Assembly: GCA_029263275.1 (NCBI GenBank) | Contig: JAJCXU010000447.1 | Location: forward strand, 1 to 9,567 | Length of the DNA stretch: 9,567 nt | Origin: Ilumatobacter sp. | GTDB taxonomy: Bacteria; Actinomycetota; Acidimicrobiia; Acidimicrobiales; Ilumatobacteraceae | Direction of reading: 5' to 3' | Part shown: positions 1 to 5,521 of the stretch, one piece after another | Layout of the letters: every line of letters starts with the position of its first letter | Numbering within the stretch: the stretch's first letter is position 1 | Translations under genes and position numbers: made by a program | Notes under the pieces: generated by a model | Seen by the model: only the letters and a program-made list of their open reading frames with translations | Databases searched by the model: none | Told to the model about the DNA's origin: nothing

Positions 1-1333
1 GCACTTCGTCGGGCGTCGGTTCGGGCTCACTGTTCGGGACGTCTTCTCGCTTGAGCCACGTCAGTTGCACTTCGAACGTTTGCTCCAGGTTCGTGTCGAG
101 GCGCTCGATCAACGACTTGACCGAGGGCGCATCACCGACGCCGCTCGCGTCGACTCGCACCACGCCATCGACGATCACCAAGGAATCGCGCCGCCGCCCC
201 GACGCCGGGGCGCCATCGACAAGCCAGTCGTCGACAATCGATTCCACCTGCGCCTGCAGCCGCTCCTCATCACTCACAATCGTGGTCGTTGGTGCAGCCG
301 TGGTGGTGGTCACCGCCACCTTGACCTGGTCCCACTCGGTCGACACGACTCGATCGTCGCCGAACTCAGCCTGCATCGCATCGACGAGCGAGGTTTGATC
401 GATCGGATCCTCGAAGCTGCGCACCGAGACCAGGATGCGATCTCCGACGAAGCTGATTTCTGGCAACCGCGTCGGCTCGATCGGACTGAGCCAGTCCCTG
501 ACGATGCGTCGCGCCTCGATCTCTCGATCGCTCTCCTCAACCGCGGAGGTTGACGCATGGAAGAGCGGAATGGCGATGGCGATCACGATCAACCCAACGG
601 CACCAGACACGGCCAACGACCTGACACCGGTCATCGCCAGACGCCTCGGCGGGACGAACCCGGTGATCACGAACACCACGGCACCCGCGAGCACGATGGC
701 CGCGAGGTTGGTCGTGTACAGCAACATCGCTCCACGGGCGAAGGTCATGTTGTCGGCCTGCAAGGAGATGCCCACTGTTGCGAGCGGCGGCACGAGGGCC
801 ACGGCGACCGCCACGCCAGGCAACGAACTCGACGCGTCCTTCCTCACCGTCGCGTACGCGCCGGCCGTACCGGCACCGAGCGCAACAACCAGATCACGGA
901 TGTCAGGTGAGACGCGACTGGTGACCTCACCCGGGAGTTCTCCGCCGTTGAAGAAGATCGCCGCAAGCACGTACGAGAGGATGATCGAACCGATCGTGGC
1001 CACCACCACGACACCGAACGATCGCAACGAATTCCGGAATAGCGCCATCGCAATGCACGCCGCCGTCGCCAAGACCGGGGTCATCAGCGGCGCAAGCAAC
1101 ATGGCCCCGATCACCACAGCGGCCGAGTCGGCGGACAGCCCCATCACGGCCACGATCACCGACAAGGTGAGCATCGTCGAGAAGCGGAACAACCAACCGT
1201 CTTGCCGCCTGATCTGCAGCTCGATCATGACTCGCTGGCGTTCCTCGGAATCGAGATGCCGGTGCCACCAGACCCGCGGCCGCTTCAGTGTCGTGAGCGA
1301 CGGATCCTGCACGTCGTTCGAGTCATCCCCCAT
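1..1333 (-). CDS. DUF389 family multi-pass membrane protein (3' end cut off by window edge)
   Basis: The minus strand is open from an ATG at 1333 to the window edge, giving 444 codons with no stop, so the C-terminus is missing. After a polar N-terminus (1-46) come about six to seven hydrophobic segments, roughly 47-66, 70-98, 105-128, 147-165, 171-190, 200-225 and 238-258. Two motifs are typical of DUF389 proteins: VVIGAMLLAPLMTPVLATA (about 73-91) and LPGVAVAVALVPPLATVGI (about 171-189). Residues 260-444 are soluble, with two similar alpha/beta stretches (268-340 and 355-428) separated by a Thr-rich linker (VTTTTAAPTTT). DUF389 proteins are poorly characterised integral membrane proteins, and no substrate can be assigned. 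The gene is divergent from the MgtE-N gene across 74 bp. No Shine-Dalgarno motif is visible, but TATTCT lies 8 nt before the ATG, so the transcript may be leaderless. An in-frame GTG two codons upstream is a weaker alternative. Family is confident; function is unknown. Confidence 0.88.
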   Translation of the reverse strand, partial: MGDDSNDVQDPSLTTLKRPRVWWHRHLDSEERQRVMIELQIRRQDGWLFRFSTMLTLSVIVAVMGLSADSAAVVIGAMLLAPLMTPVLATAACIAMALFRNSLRSFGVVVVATIGSIILSYVLAAIFFNGGELPGEVTSRVSPDIRDLVVALGAGTAGAYATVRKDASSSLPGVAVAVALVPPLATVGISLQADNMTFARGAMLLYTTNLAAIVLAGAVVFVITGFVPPRRLAMTGVRSLAVSGAVGLIVIAIAIPLFHASTSAVEESDREIEARRIVRDWLSPIEPTRLPEISFVGDRILVSVRSFEDPIDQTSLVDAMQAEFGDDRVVSTEWDQVKVAVTTTTAAPTTTIVSDEERLQAQVESIVDDWLVDGAPASGRRRDSLVIVDGVVRVDASGVGDAPSVKSLIERLDTNLEQTFEVQLTWLKREDVPNSEPEPTPDEV

Positions 1334-1341
1334 CGTCACGG

Positions 1342-1347
1342 AGAATA
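1342..1347 (-). promoter_or_regulatory. Candidate -10 element (TATTCT) for the DUF389 gene
   Basis: On the minus strand TATTCT reads 8 nt before the ATG at 1333 and fits the actinobacterial TANNNT pattern. With no Shine-Dalgarno motif present, this spacing would put the transcription start at or next to the ATG. No convincing -35 is seen 17-18 nt upstream. Confidence 0.35.
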
Positions 1348-1385
1348 CGGCGAAGTTGGCACGCGGTGGTACCCGACCGTCGACA

Positions 1386-1405
1386 GGCCAGGCCGTAACC
1401 TGGCC
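1386..1405. promoter_or_regulatory. Perfect 7-bp inverted repeat just before the MgtE-N start codon
   Basis: GGCCAGG (1386-1392) and CCTGGCC (1399-1405) are perfect inverted copies around a 6-nt spacer, CCGTAA. The right arm ends 2 nt before the ATG at 1408 and overlaps the candidate -10 hexamer. It could be an operator half-site pair or, if transcribed, a hairpin hiding the start. A chance occurrence in GC-rich DNA is possible. Confidence 0.4.
1396..1401 (+). promoter_or_regulatory. Candidate -10 element (TAACCT) for the MgtE-N/DUF1003 pair
   Basis: TAACCT ends 6 nt before the ATG at 1408, the geometry expected when transcription starts at the start codon itself. There is no Shine-Dalgarno motif between them. 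The -35 position holds only a weak match (CCGACC). The same hexamer precedes the tRNA-Ile gene in this window. Confidence 0.35.
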
Positions 1406-1407
1406 CC

Positions 1408-2667
1408 ATGGCCGGGGAACTGATCTACGCATTCCGCGTGATGCGCCTCCCGCTGCTCGATGCTGGCGGTGCCCCCATCGGCCGCATCGAAGACCTCGTT
1501 GCCATTCCCGGCCGCCCCGGCGGCCCTGACGAGCCCGACGTCCCGCCGAAGATCGTTGGCTTCGTTGCCTCCAGCCAGCGCCGACGGATTTTTGTCAACG
1601 CCAATCGCGTCAGCGAGTTGAACGGCGATGGCGTACGGCTGCAGAGCTGGGACATCGACCTCAACCCCTTCAGGCCGCGACCCGGTGAGGTGCTGATCAA
1701 CGCTGAGTTGATCGACCGCAAAGTCGGCAACGAAACCGTCAGCGACATTGCCATGGAGCCGAAGTCCGACGGCCGGTCGTCCTGGTGGGAGATCGACAAA
1801 GTGCGGCTGGCATCGCGTAGTTCCCTGCGCCGCCGCCCGACCTACCGCCTGGTCGACTACGAGCAAGTGCCCGCGCTCTTCGACCAGCCCACCGAGATGG
1901 AGGCCGAAGCGGCTCGTCTGCGCGACTTCCACCCGGCCGAAGTTGCTGCCTTCGTGCGCGCGCTCAGCAACGAGCAGCGCCACCAGATCGCGGATGCGAT
2001 GGACGACGAACGACTCGCCGACGTGCTCGAGGAGTTGCCGGAAGAGGAGCAGGTCCGCATCGTCGAGAGCCTCGACCGCGACCGCCTCGAAGGCGTCTTC
2101 GACGAGATGGACTTCGACGACCTCGCCGACCTGCTCGGGCAGATGTCGACGACACAGCAGGAGCAGATGCTCGAGGTCATGGACGACGAGGACGCAGAGA
2201 CGGTGCGACGCCTGCTCTCGTACGAAGAAGGCACTGCCGGAGGCCTGATGACCCCCGAGGTGATCATCCTCGGGCCGACCGCGACTGTCGCGGAAGCCCT
2301 GGCACAAGTACGCAACGCGGACTGGGTCGTCAGCATTGCGGCGCAGGTCTTCGTGTGTAACGCCCCATTCAAGGCACCGACGGGCAAGTTCTTGGGCATC
2401 GCTCACGTGCAACGGCTCTTGCGCGAACCGCCCAACATGGAGATCGGCCGCCTGCTCGACGACGTTCCGATCCTCAGCCCGGACACCAGCGACCGTGACG
2501 TTGCGGAGCGCCTCGCGAGCTACGACATGCTCGCAGTGGCGGTCTGCGACCAGGCCGGACGCCTGCTGGGTGCGGTCACCGTCGATGACGTGATCGACCG
2601 CATGCTCGGACCAGCATGGCGGAAGCGTCAGCGCCCGTCGCGCACCCCTGAAGTGAGCACCACGTGA
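1408..2667 (+). CDS. MgtE N-terminal domain and CBS-pair protein without a transport domain
   Basis: A 419-residue soluble protein. Residues 1-140 form a PRC-barrel-like beta-rich region (PIGRIEDLVAIPG). Residues 170-272 are an acidic helical MgtE N-terminal domain of repeating helices (HPAEVAAFVRAL, LADVLEELPEEEQVRIVESL, LADLLGQM). A CBS pair follows: the first begins at GGLMTPEVIILGP (279-290) and includes PTGKFLGIAHVQRLLREPP, and the second ends in GRLLGAVTVDDVIDRML (384-400). In true MgtE channels these cytosolic domains sense Mg2+ and gate a membrane pore. Here the protein ends right after the CBS pair, so it cannot be a channel alone. This is a known actinobacterial family, often encoded beside DUF1003 and Mrp genes. 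A regulatory or sensor role is inferred. The start at 1408 gives the usual family N-terminus MAGELIY; GTG at 1438 is a poorer alternative. The stop overlaps the next start (GTGA). Confidence 0.9.
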   Translation: MAGELIYAFRVMRLPLLDAGGAPIGRIEDLVAIPGRPGGPDEPDVPPKIVGFVASSQRRRIFVNANRVSELNGDGVRLQSWDIDLNPFRPRPGEVLINAELIDRKVGNETVSDIAMEPKSDGRSSWWEIDKVRLASRSSLRRRPTYRLVDYEQVPALFDQPTEMEAEAARLRDFHPAEVAAFVRALSNEQRHQIADAMDDERLADVLEELPEEEQVRIVESLDRDRLEGVFDEMDFDDLADLLGQMSTTQQEQMLEVMDDEDAETVRRLLSYEEGTAGGLMTPEVIILGPTATVAEALAQVRNADWVVSIAAQVFVCNAPFKAPTGKFLGIAHVQRLLREPPNMEIGRLLDDVPILSPDTSDRDVAERLASYDMLAVAVCDQAGRLLGAVTVDDVIDRMLGPAWRKRQRPSRTPEVSTT

Positions 2668-3227
2668 AGCGACGCGAAGACCTGTCGGCGCCGCGCTCAT
2701 CGCGCCGAATCGGGGTCCAGTACGACTCTGACGTCTTCGGTGCCTTCAGTGAATCGATCGCGAACTTCCTGGGCACCGCACGTTTTCTTGTCTTTCAGAC
2801 CATCGTCATCACGCTGTGGATCATCCACAACATCGCCGCGCCCGACCGCTTCATCTTCGACTCGTGGGACCGCGGTTTCGTCTTACTCACCCTGCTGCTG
2901 TCGGTCCAGGCGTCGTACGCCGCACCGCTGATTCTGCTCGCCCAGTCACGTCAGGAACGACGCGATCGCATCACTTCTGAGAACGATCGCGAAGTCGCCG
3001 AACGGACTCAGAGCGACACGGAGTTCCTTGCCCGCGAGATCGCGAGTGTCCGCGTCACGATGAGCGACATGGTCACCGGCGAAGACTTCGGCGATCGGCT
3101 CGACCGACTCCACGACACGATCGAAGCGCTATCGGCGCAGGTTGCTCAGCTCTCAGATGCCCGCACGGGTGCAGCACCGAGTGGCGACACGAGCGACAGC
3201 AGCTCAATCGTCGCCGACGAGAACTGA
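2664..3227 (+). CDS. DUF1003 family membrane protein
   Basis: A 187-residue protein starting at GTG 2664, which overlaps the upstream stop by 4 bases (GTGA), so the two genes are probably translationally coupled. Residues 25-105 carry DUF1003 hallmarks: SIANFLGTARFLVFQTIVIT leads into a first transmembrane helix ending in LWIIHN, and FVLLTLLLSVQASYAAPLIL forms the second. A basic and acidic stretch then follows (AQSRQERRDRITSENDREV). Residues 110-165 look like a cytoplasmic coiled coil (heptad-like LDRLHDTIEALSAQVAQL), and the last 20 residues are Ser/Asp-rich and probably disordered. The biochemical role of DUF1003 is not established. Its recurrent pairing with the MgtE-N/CBS protein in actinobacteria suggests a shared membrane complex, which is inference. 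The 3' end overlaps the convergent hydrolase gene by 82 bp. Confidence 0.9.
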   Translation: MKRREDLSAPRSSRRIGVQYDSDVFGAFSESIANFLGTARFLVFQTIVITLWIIHNIAAPDRFIFDSWDRGFVLLTLLLSVQASYAAPLILLAQSRQERRDRITSENDREVAERTQSDTEFLAREIASVRVTMSDMVTGEDFGDRLDRLHDTIEALSAQVAQLSDARTGAAPSGDTSDSSSIVADEN

Positions 3228-4057
3228 GCAGGCTGTTCCCACGGGCCGAGATGGTCGGTCGCGATCTCACGGACCTCGGCGCCCAACGCCTTCGCCAGCG
3301 CCCGTTGCTTGCGGGGCTTGACCAGGCGGTCGTTCGTGGTGATGAGCATCGCCGCCGGCACATCGAGGCTGCCCGCCCAGTCGGTCGCGTCGTACCCACC
3401 GAGCGCCTTGCCGGCCTCGACCACCGTGCCGATGTCGGCACGCTGTGATTCGCCGCGTAGCCACGGGATGTACTGCTGCAGCGTGTGTCCGTCAGCGAGC
3501 ATCTTCTCGAGGAAACGCTTCATGAAACGGCCTGCAACCCTCGAACGCAGCGCGGCACCCATGGCCGGCAACCAACGCCATTGCAGTCGCTCACGCAGCG
3601 TGCCGTTCCATTCGAGGGCAGTGGCTTGTGTGACGAGACCGGCGACCAGCTCCGGGTGACGTCGAGCGAGCAGCATGCTGATCGGCCCACCCATCGAGTA
3701 GCCAATCGCCACGACGTCGGTGTCGCCGAGATGTCGGAGCACCGCCGCCGCGTCGTCGGCAGCATCTTCGAGCGTGAACTCGGTGGGGCTGCGCAGCCCA
3801 CGGCCGTGTCCGCGGTGATCGATCCCGATGAACGAGCACCGTTCGGCCAGCGCTTCGTAGGCGGTGAAGAACTGCAGATCACTCGATGCGGTCCAACCGT
3901 GCAGCAAGACGACCGTTGGTGCTGACGGGTCGGCGTGGCGATGCTCGCGAATGAAGAACTCTCCACGGCTGTCGATGTTGACGATGCGGCCCGAAGGCAA
4001 CCAGGGCAGTGCCGCTCCCACCGTGTTCGGAATGGTTCTGGTCATCGTGTCAGCCAT
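3146..4057 (-). CDS. Alpha/beta hydrolase fold protein
   Basis: A 303-residue protein with a complete alpha/beta-hydrolase layout. The oxyanion region is VVLLHGWTASSD (HGW 53-55). IGIDHRGHGRG (77-87) is the typical strand-turn. The nucleophile elbow is GYSMGG with Ser121, the acid is probably Asp243 in TTNDRLVKP, and the base is His269 in ATDHLGPWEQP. A helical cap of about 150-215 (many Arg/Trp/Met) lies between strand 6 and the acid. It is probably a cytosolic esterase-like enzyme, since no signal peptide is visible; the substrate cannot be predicted. The gene lies 57 bp downstream of the Rossmann oxidoreductase on the same strand and could share its transcript. No clear Shine-Dalgarno precedes ATG 4057; a second ATG at 4045 is possible. 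The last 26 codons lie inside the convergent DUF1003 gene, so this tail (residues 278-303) is probably dispensable. Confidence 0.9.
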   Translation of the reverse strand: MADTMTRTIPNTVGAALPWLPSGRIVNIDSRGEFFIREHRHADPSAPTVVLLHGWTASSDLQFFTAYEALAERCSFIGIDHRGHGRGLRSPTEFTLEDAADDAAAVLRHLGDTDVVAIGYSMGGPISMLLARRHPELVAGLVTQATALEWNGTLRERLQWRWLPAMGAALRSRVAGRFMKRFLEKMLADGHTLQQYIPWLRGESQRADIGTVVEAGKALGGYDATDWAGSLDVPAAMLITTNDRLVKPRKQRALAKALGAEVREIATDHLGPWEQPAQFSSATIELLSLVSPLGAAPVRASES

Positions 4058-4094
4058 TGAGGATGCTCATTCGTCTGTTGGTGTGCTGTTCCAC

Positions 4095-4111
4095 CTGGTG
4101 CTTGGCACCAG
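4095..4111 (-). other. Short hairpin between the oxidoreductase and hydrolase genes
   Basis: CTGGTGC (4095-4101) and GCACCAG (4105-4111) pair perfectly around a 3-nt loop, beginning 3 nt after the oxidoreductase stop on the minus strand. No T-run follows, so termination would be weak at best. It may be a processing or attenuation element, or chance. Confidence 0.3.
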
Positions 4112-4114
4112 ATC

Positions 4115-5077
4115 TCACTGCGGAGGTGTGACGGGGTGGGCGGGATGCGGAATGCCGGTGAACTCCTGCAACCGCACGCCAAGCCGTTCGATCTCACGGA
4201 GCAGACCGATCGTGTCGAGACGATCATCGCCGGCAACCGTCACGCCGGCGTTGAGCTGCCCGCGGATGATCGCACCGGTGAACGCTGCTGCTGTCGCCGC
4301 CGCACAGGTGGCAACAAGTTCGGCGACGCCGGCCACGAGGGTCACCCGCTCCCCGCTCGAGTTGGCGCCGCGCACTTCGACGCGCACCGCGCCGACGCCA
4401 CCTTCGACATGGGGCGGGCTCAACATCGGCAAGCGCGCCGTGAAACGGTCGCGACGGTTCGCTGACATTCGTGCGCTGATGCGGTGGACGTCGGGAAACA
4501 GATCGTGGAGCAACATCGGCGACGCCAGTTCGGCCCGGTAGCAGTCGTATGCGCCAACTGGTTCCGGGAACCAGCAGAGTTCGCGGCCTGCCCCCGAACG
4601 GCGACTGATTTGCTCACCATCGCGGAGCCCAACCGCACGCCCCGCGAGGGCCTTGTGGTGCTGGCGGGCGCAAGCGGGCCCCGCGGTGCCGTGCACAGCG
4701 AGATGGATCTCGTCACACGTGTGGAGCTGCCCGGCGAGATATCGAGCGAGGAGGCCGGTCAGCCCGGGCGACATCCCTCCACCGACCACAATCGCCACGC
4801 CGTGCTGAGCTGCAGTCTCGTGCAGCTCATTCAGGGCCCGAACGTCATGAAGGTCGTCCGAGGTCGACACCATGGGAACACCGAGCTCCAGGATCTTCGC
4901 AGCTGAACGAATCTGCGGACCACCGTGTGCGAGCACGGCGACATCGCAACCGGCCGACTCAGCCATCGTGCCGCGCGGGTCGACCACGACCACTTCGCAG
5001 CCAGGAGCGACCAAGTCGAGTCGTTTGGCGATTCGATCACCGGTGACTCCGCTGCCGACCAGGGCGATGCGCGTCAT
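4115..5077 (-). CDS. Rossmann-fold, saccharopine-dehydrogenase-like oxidoreductase
   Basis: A 320-residue protein beginning MTRIALVGSGVTGDRIAKRL, a textbook first strand with the dinucleotide motif GxGxxG (Gly8, Gly10, Gly13). The second strand ends in an acidic residue (VVVVDP, Asp33), which usually favours NAD(H) over NADP(H). AVLAHGGPQ (47-55) and VPMVSTSDD (67-75) continue the fold. VVGGGMSPGLTGLLARYL (97-114) resembles the hinge segment of saccharopine-dehydrogenase-like proteins. The C-terminal half (120-310) is the presumed substrate and dimer domain, with an Ala-rich helix near 252-272. The exact reaction is unknown and lysine metabolism should not be assumed. I chose the ATG at 5077 because it follows GGAG by 5 nt and begins the Rossmann strand directly; the 66 codons open upstream read as non-coding. 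It overlaps the upstream small ORF by one base (TGATG), pointing to coupling. Confidence 0.85.
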   Translation of the reverse strand: MTRIALVGSGVTGDRIAKRLDLVAPGCEVVVVDPRGTMAESAGCDVAVLAHGGPQIRSAAKILELGVPMVSTSDDLHDVRALNELHETAAQHGVAIVVGGGMSPGLTGLLARYLAGQLHTCDEIHLAVHGTAGPACARQHHKALAGRAVGLRDGEQISRRSGAGRELCWFPEPVGAYDCYRAELASPMLLHDLFPDVHRISARMSANRRDRFTARLPMLSPPHVEGGVGAVRVEVRGANSSGERVTLVAGVAELVATCAAATAAAFTGAIIRGQLNAGVTVAGDDRLDTIGLLREIERLGVRLQEFTGIPHPAHPVTPPQ

Positions 5078-5211
5078 CAGGTCTCCGGCAACTCGAGCGG
5101 GCGCCACCCACCGTGCTGCGGTGGGGTGCCACCGGTGCCGCGTACTCGCAATGCTGCGGCAAGCGCGCCGGCCAGCAGAATCGCCGAGATGGCTCCACGG
5201 ATGAGTTTCAT
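5077..5211 (-). CDS. Small single-helix membrane protein (44 residues)
   Basis: The ORF starts at ATG 5211, begins MKLIRGAIS and has one hydrophobic helix at about 6-22. A short tail ends in PQHGGWRPLELPET. Support is circumstantial. Its TGA shares a base with the oxidoreductase ATG (TGATG), the N-terminal positive charges and helix make a plausible small membrane protein, and it lies between a strong terminator and the next gene. AAGGG directly abuts the ATG, which is too close for a good Shine-Dalgarno site. Tiny membrane proteins (for example the family named DLW-39) are, as far as I recall, annotated in actinobacteria near this locus. This one lacks an obvious DLW motif, so I do not assign it. 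It could instead be leader sequence without a product. Confidence 0.5.
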   Translation of the reverse strand: MKLIRGAISAILLAGALAAALRVRGTGGTPPQHGGWRPLELPET

Positions 5212-5267
5212 CCCTTGAGCATGTGCGGTCCGGAGCCCAATCGCAACGTGGCCGTTTGGCGGTGGCG

Positions 5268-5300
5268 AAAACCACAACGAGACCCCGAAGGGTCTCGTTG
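5268..5300 (-). terminator. Strong intrinsic terminator after tRNA-Ile
   Basis: A perfect 11-bp stem (5275-5285 with 5290-5300) closes a TTCG tetraloop as read on the minus strand (CAACGAGACCC-TTCG-GGGTCTCGTTG). It is followed by TGGTTTT. The stem starts 6 nt after the tRNA 3' end. The UUCG loop and long stem make it very stable; the T-run is short. Confidence 0.85.
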
Positions 5301-5306
5301 GCTGGG

Positions 5307-5380
5307 TGGGGCTACCTGGAATCGAACCAGGGACCTCATCCTTATCAGGGATGCGCTCTAACCGACTGAGCTATAGCCCC
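5307..5380 (-). tRNA. tRNA-Ile (anticodon GAT)
   Basis: A 74-nt gene that folds into a full cloverleaf. The acceptor stem GGGGCTA pairs with TAGCCCC. The D-arm is GCTC-AGTCGGTTA-GAGC. The anticodon arm is CATCC-CTGATAA-GGATG, with GAT at the anticodon. The T-arm is CCTGG-TTCGATT-CCAGG, and the discriminator base is A. The 3' CCA is not encoded (the genome reads ACCC), so it must be added after transcription. tRNA-Ile(GAT) beside gyrA and DUF3566 matches the mycobacterial order, where tRNA-Ala follows. Here no tRNA-Ala is present and a terminator follows at once. Confidence 0.98.
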
Positions 5381-5392
5381 AGCGAGTACGCG

Positions 5393-5421
5393 AGGTTATC
5401 GGCGGCCACCCGAAACGACCA
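5393..5421 (-). promoter_or_regulatory. Candidate tRNA-Ile promoter
   Basis: On the minus strand TAACCT (5398-5393) stands 12 nt before the mature tRNA 5' end. TGGTCG (5421-5416) lies 17 nt further upstream as a weak -35. The -10 fits TANNNT and would give a 5'-leader of about 6 nt, normal for RNase P processing. Confidence 0.4.
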
Positions 5422-5484
5422 CTGAGGTTTCAGCTCATCCCGGAGGATTCATGTGAGCACGAGCTCCGTCGGACAGACCATGTC

Positions 5485-5509
5485 CTCACACGAAGCTAGA
5501 TCGTGCGAG
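5485..5509 (-). other. Hairpin downstream of the DUF3566 gene
   Basis: Nine-base arms at 5485-5493 and 5501-5509 pair around a 7-nt loop with one G-U (RNA) pair: CTCGCACGA and TCGTGTGAG on the minus strand. It lies 13 nt after the DUF3566 stop. No T-run follows, so it is at most a weak or U-less terminator separating this gene from the tRNA promoter. Confidence 0.35.
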
Positions 5510-5521
5510 CAGTCGGTCGAT

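Noticed and set aside
435..1529. Long plus-strand open frame of 364 codons across the left region
   Set aside because: It is Ser/Thr/Arg-rich without domains and mirrors the minus-strand DUF389 gene, which has clear transmembrane segments and family motifs.
5078..5275. Longer oxidoreductase starting at 5275
   Set aside because: The added 66 residues run through the terminator stem and lack protein character; the Rossmann strand and a GGAG site place the start at 5077.
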